A DNA stretch of 11,671 nt, taken from assembly GCA_945872035.1 (NCBI GenBank), contig CAMBYA010000040.1, positions 1 to 11,671 on the forward strand. Direction: 5' to 3'. The translations under genes were made by a program, and so were the position numbers. Positions 9,217 to 11,671 of the stretch are shown one piece after another. The notes beneath the pieces are model-generated. The model made no database searches and was not told where the DNA came from. It saw only the letters and a program-made list of their open reading frames with translations. Positions within the stretch are counted from its first letter, which is position 1, and every line of letters begins with the position of its first letter. The DNA is from Rhizobium sp. Q54. GTDB taxonomy: Bacteria; Pseudomonadota; Alphaproteobacteria; SMXS01.

Positions 9217-9732
9217 TTATTTGCCCTTCTTGCCCTTCGACTTCGCGGCCTTGGCGGCGCGCTCGGCCACTCGCTGGCGGGCCAGTTCGTACACGTGGCG
9301 GTTGCCGCGGCTCCATGTGACGGTCAGCTTGGTGCCGTGGATCTTCCAGCCGTGCTTGCCGCGCCTGATCCTGTGGGTGTAATAGCCGCCCAGCGTATGG
9401 CTGGAGTCGCCCAGGCTGTTGGGCAGGAAATGCTCGGCCTGCATGTAGACGGTGACCGTCGCCTCGTCGCCCTTGATGTCGAACACCATGTTGGCCAGCA
9501 GGTGCTGGGTGGCGTCGAAACCGGGCAGCATCATCTGCACGCCGGCGGCCCAGTCATCGCCCTTCATCCGCGTGCCGGGCTGACCGCTGTAGGACGAGAA
9601 GTCGATGTCCACCTCGTCGGCGAAGATCGAGCGGTAGAGCTTCCAGTCGCGGGTGTCGATGCCGGTGGCGTATTTGTTGATCAGGTCCGTCAGGTCGGCG
9701 CGGTCGCGCAGGTACTTCAGGTCGTCGCTCAT
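9217..9732 (-). CDS. SnoaL-like / NTF2-fold protein B
   Basis: A 171-residue cytoplasmic protein of the same SnoaL-like, NTF2-fold superfamily as protein A. It begins MSDDLKYLRDRADLTDLINK, followed by Y21, then TRDWKLYRSIFADEVDIDFS with the conserved acidic residues. TQHLLANMVFDIKGDEATV places H77, usually pocket-lining, in the expected place. Closing strands run from YYTHRIRRGKHGWKIHGTKL. The tail AAKAAKSKGKKGK is very lysine-rich and not part of the fold. The ATG at 9732 has GGGGAG 6 bases upstream, and the flavoenzyme stop codon is only 11 bases before the start, so the two genes are almost surely one operon. It probably acts on the flavoenzyme's substrate or product, but this is inference. 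Confidence 0.9.
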   Translation of the reverse strand: MSDDLKYLRDRADLTDLINKYATGIDTRDWKLYRSIFADEVDIDFSSYSGQPGTRMKGDDWAAGVQMMLPGFDATQHLLANMVFDIKGDEATVTVYMQAEHFLPNSLGDSSHTLGGYYTHRIRRGKHGWKIHGTKLTVTWSRGNRHVYELARQRVAERAAKAAKSKGKKGK

Positions 9733-9743
9733 CGTGCTCTCCC

Positions 9744-11671
9744 CTAGATGGCTTTGGCCGCGAGGTGTCCCTCGCGGATGGCAGTCTGCAGGAACCGAGG
9801 CGAGTTTGCATCGCCGACCACATGCACCTCGGCCACCTTGCCCTTCAGCTCGTTGAACAGGTCCCGGTTGGGCCGGTTGGGCGACACGAACACCACGGTC
9901 TCGGCCGGCACGGGCTTCGCCTCGCCCGGATAGGTCGGGGCGATCGTCGCCTCTTCGTCGCCGATGTCGGTCACCCGGTAGCGGGTGTAGACCCGCAGCT
10001 TGTCGCCCATGCGCTCCAGCGCCGGCTCGGTCATCAGCGCCGTCTCCACCTTGGGCGCGAACATGGCCTGGGTGTTGATGTAGCTCACCGTGGCGCCGTT
10101 CTCGATCAGGTATTCGGCGATGCCGACCGCCTCGTAATGGCCGGTGTCGTCGACCACCACGGCAGTCTTGCCGATGCGGTTGCGGCCATGGGTCAGGAGG
10201 TCGACGGACGACAGCACGTTGGGCCGGTCGAAATGGCCGATGGGCTCGCCCGGATTGGTCGACTGGATGCCGTCCATGCGCGGCATGGAGCCGGTGGCGA
10301 CGATCACCGCGTCCGGGTTCTCGGCGAGCACGTCGTCGGTTTCCATGTAGGTGCCGAGCCGCACCTCGACGCCCAGGCGGAAAATCTCGGCTTCCTGCCA
10401 TTTGGTGATGTCGGCGATGCCGTGTCGCTTGGGCAGTTTCGCCGCGAAGTTCATCATGCCGCCGAGTTCGTCGGTCGCTTCGGCCAGCACCACCTTGTGG
10501 CCGCGCAGGGCGGCGACGCGGGCGGCTTCCAGCCCGGCCGGGCCGCCGCCGATCACCAGCACCTTCTTCCGGGTCTCCGCGGTGCCGATGCGATCGTCGC
10601 CGATGGCGCGTTCATAGCCGACGCCGGGATTGACGGCGCAGCCCATGCGACGCGCCGGGCCGAGCAGGTTGCCGACGCAGCCCTGATTGCAGGCGATGCA
10701 GGGACGGATCTCCGCGACCCGGCCCTCCATGGTCTTTCGCACCAGGTCCGGGTCGGCGATGTTGGCCCGGGTCATGCCGACCATGTCGGCGTCGCCCTGG
10801 CGGATGATCTGGTCGGCTTCCTCCAGCGTCCGCACCCGGCCGATGACGATGGTCGGCACCCGGGAGCGGGCGGTGATCGGCGCGCTGGTCGGCAGCTCGT
10901 AGCCCATGGGCTCGTGCATGCCGCCGATCATCTTCGGGAAGCTGTTGTAGTTGCCCATGGAGACGTTGACGAAGTCGACCAGCCCTTCCATCTGGACCCG
11001 GTCGACCACCGACTGGTTCAGTTCCACGCCGACACCGCCGCCGGTCATGTCCGGTGCGACCCGGATGCCGACGGCGAATCCCGGCCGCACGGCGGCGCGC
11101 ATGGCGCGTAGCGTCTCCAGCATGAAGCGGATGCGGTTCTCGAACGGCCCACCGTAGTCGTCGGTGCGCTTGTTGATGTTGGGCGACAGGAACTGCTGCA
11201 CCAGATAGCCGTGGGCGCAGTGGAGTTCGACGCCGTCGATGCCCGCCTTGTCGCAGCGCGCCGCCGTGGCCGCATAGGCGGCGATGATCTCGTCGATCAT
11301 GTCCTTGGTCATCGGGATCGGCACGGCGCCGCCCAGCGGGTTGGGGATGTCGGACGGCGACCAGGGCGGGCTGCCGTCGATCGGCGTGCCGTTGTGGCCG
11401 GCGTGCCAGATCTGCTGGAATACCGCCATGCCGTGCGGCCGGACGGCCTCCATCAGCTTGCCGTAGCCCGTGTCCAGCGTCGGGTCGAACATGTTGAGCG
11501 GCGCGGGGCTGGTCGGGTGGACCGACAGGATCTCCAGGATCGACAGGCCGACGCCGCCCGCGGCGCGCGCCGCGTGATAGGCGATCAGGTCGTCGGACAG
11601 GGTGCCGCCGCCGATGCCGGTGGCGTGGGCGGTGCGGACCACCCGGTTCCTGATCGTCTTCCCCGCGATCT
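9744..11671 (-). CDS. Old Yellow Enzyme-type FMN/4Fe-4S/FAD oxidoreductase, N-terminus beyond window edge
   Basis: 641 residues are visible, starting inside the usual IRNRVVRTAH segment of the family, so only about 10-20 residues are missing. The GTG at 11642 is internal. Numbering from the first visible codon: the FMN-binding TIM barrel (about 1-320) has QQIWHAGH (85-92), where the usual QxxHxGR arginine is histidine, then HCAHGYLVQQFLSP and RTDDYGGPFENR. Next is TRANIADPDLVRK. A 4Fe-4S site has C324, C327, C331 and C344. An FAD domain starts VLVIGGGPAGLEAA (G374-G379), and the C-terminal nucleotide-binding region has VVVDDTGHYEAVGIAEYL. This layout matches 2,4-dienoyl-CoA reductase (FadH) and di/trimethylamine dehydrogenase. 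The histidine in the barrel motif and the DDTGHYEAVG region lean to the amine dehydrogenase/N-demethylase side. The substrate is unknown. It is upstream of SnoaL-like B in one operon. Confidence 0.93.
   Translation of the reverse strand, partial: IAGKTIRNRVVRTAHATGIGGGTLSDDLIAYHAARAAGGVGLSILEILSVHPTSPAPLNMFDPTLDTGYGKLMEAVRPHGMAVFQQIWHAGHNGTPIDGSPPWSPSDIPNPLGGAVPIPMTKDMIDEIIAAYAATAARCDKAGIDGVELHCAHGYLVQQFLSPNINKRTDDYGGPFENRIRFMLETLRAMRAAVRPGFAVGIRVAPDMTGGGVGVELNQSVVDRVQMEGLVDFVNVSMGNYNSFPKMIGGMHEPMGYELPTSAPITARSRVPTIVIGRVRTLEEADQIIRQGDADMVGMTRANIADPDLVRKTMEGRVAEIRPCIACNQGCVGNLLGPARRMGCAVNPGVGYERAIGDDRIGTAETRKKVLVIGGGPAGLEAARVAALRGHKVVLAEATDELGGMMNFAAKLPKRHGIADITKWQEAEIFRLGVEVRLGTYMETDDVLAENPDAVIVATGSMPRMDGIQSTNPGEPIGHFDRPNVLSSVDLLTHGRNRIGKTAVVVDDTGHYEAVGIAEYLIENGATVSYINTQAMFAPKVETALMTEPALERMGDKLRVYTRYRVTDIGDEEATIAPTYPGEAKPVPAETVVFVSPNRPNRDLFNELKGKVAEVHVVGDANSPRFLQTAIREGHLAAKAI

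Noticed and set aside
8326..9747. Plus-strand open frame of 473 codons across the SnoaL and small membrane protein genes
   Set aside because: It runs out of frame through SnoaL-like A and antisense to two well-supported genes with ribosome binding sites.

Overview
High-GC bacterial DNA, most likely from an alphaproteobacterium. This rests on the Rickettsia/Rhodospirillales-like class-2 isoleucyl-tRNA synthetase, a multi-PAS hybrid histidine kinase with a CckA/FixL-like HDFNN H-box, a one-domain ModE-like regulator and the overall GC and codon usage. The exact order or genus cannot be fixed from the sequence. The high GC produces very long open frames antisense to real genes (for example opposite ileS and the kinase); these are treated as shadows.

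Layout. (1) 1-2718, minus: ileS, N-terminus complete, C-terminus beyond the left edge. (2) 2719-2899: divergent intergenic region. (3) 2900-6361, plus: a soluble six-PAS hybrid histidine kinase with HisKA, HATPase and a C-terminal receiver. (4) 6453-6806, minus: short ModE-type DNA-binding protein, convergent with the kinase. (5) 6807-7265: a 459-base gene-poor region holding a very good minus-strand intrinsic terminator with no recognised gene feeding it, an anti-Shine-Dalgarno-like tract, several hairpins, an imperfect palindrome and candidate promoters on both strands. It may hide a small RNA. (6) 7266-7979 and 8033-8536, plus: a TetR-family regulator followed by a SnoaL/NTF2-like protein. 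(7) 8537-8703: convergent intergenic region with a REP-like inverted pair. (8) 8704-9126, 9217-9732 and 9744-11671, all minus: a small membrane-anchored protein of unknown function, a second SnoaL/NTF2-like protein, and an Old Yellow Enzyme-type FMN/4Fe-4S/FAD oxidoreductase whose N-terminus lies past the right edge.

How the genes may work together. The left half is housekeeping plus signalling. The right half looks like a small catabolic or detoxification locus: an OYE/2,4-dienoyl-CoA reductase/trimethylamine-dehydrogenase-like flavoenzyme closely coupled (11-base gap) to one SnoaL-like protein, facing a TetR regulator and a second SnoaL-like protein. The substrate cannot be read from the sequence. 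No CRISPR array, tRNA, rRNA, transposase or phage gene was seen. The least explained stretch is 6860-7165, the possible small RNA with its terminator and bidirectional control region.
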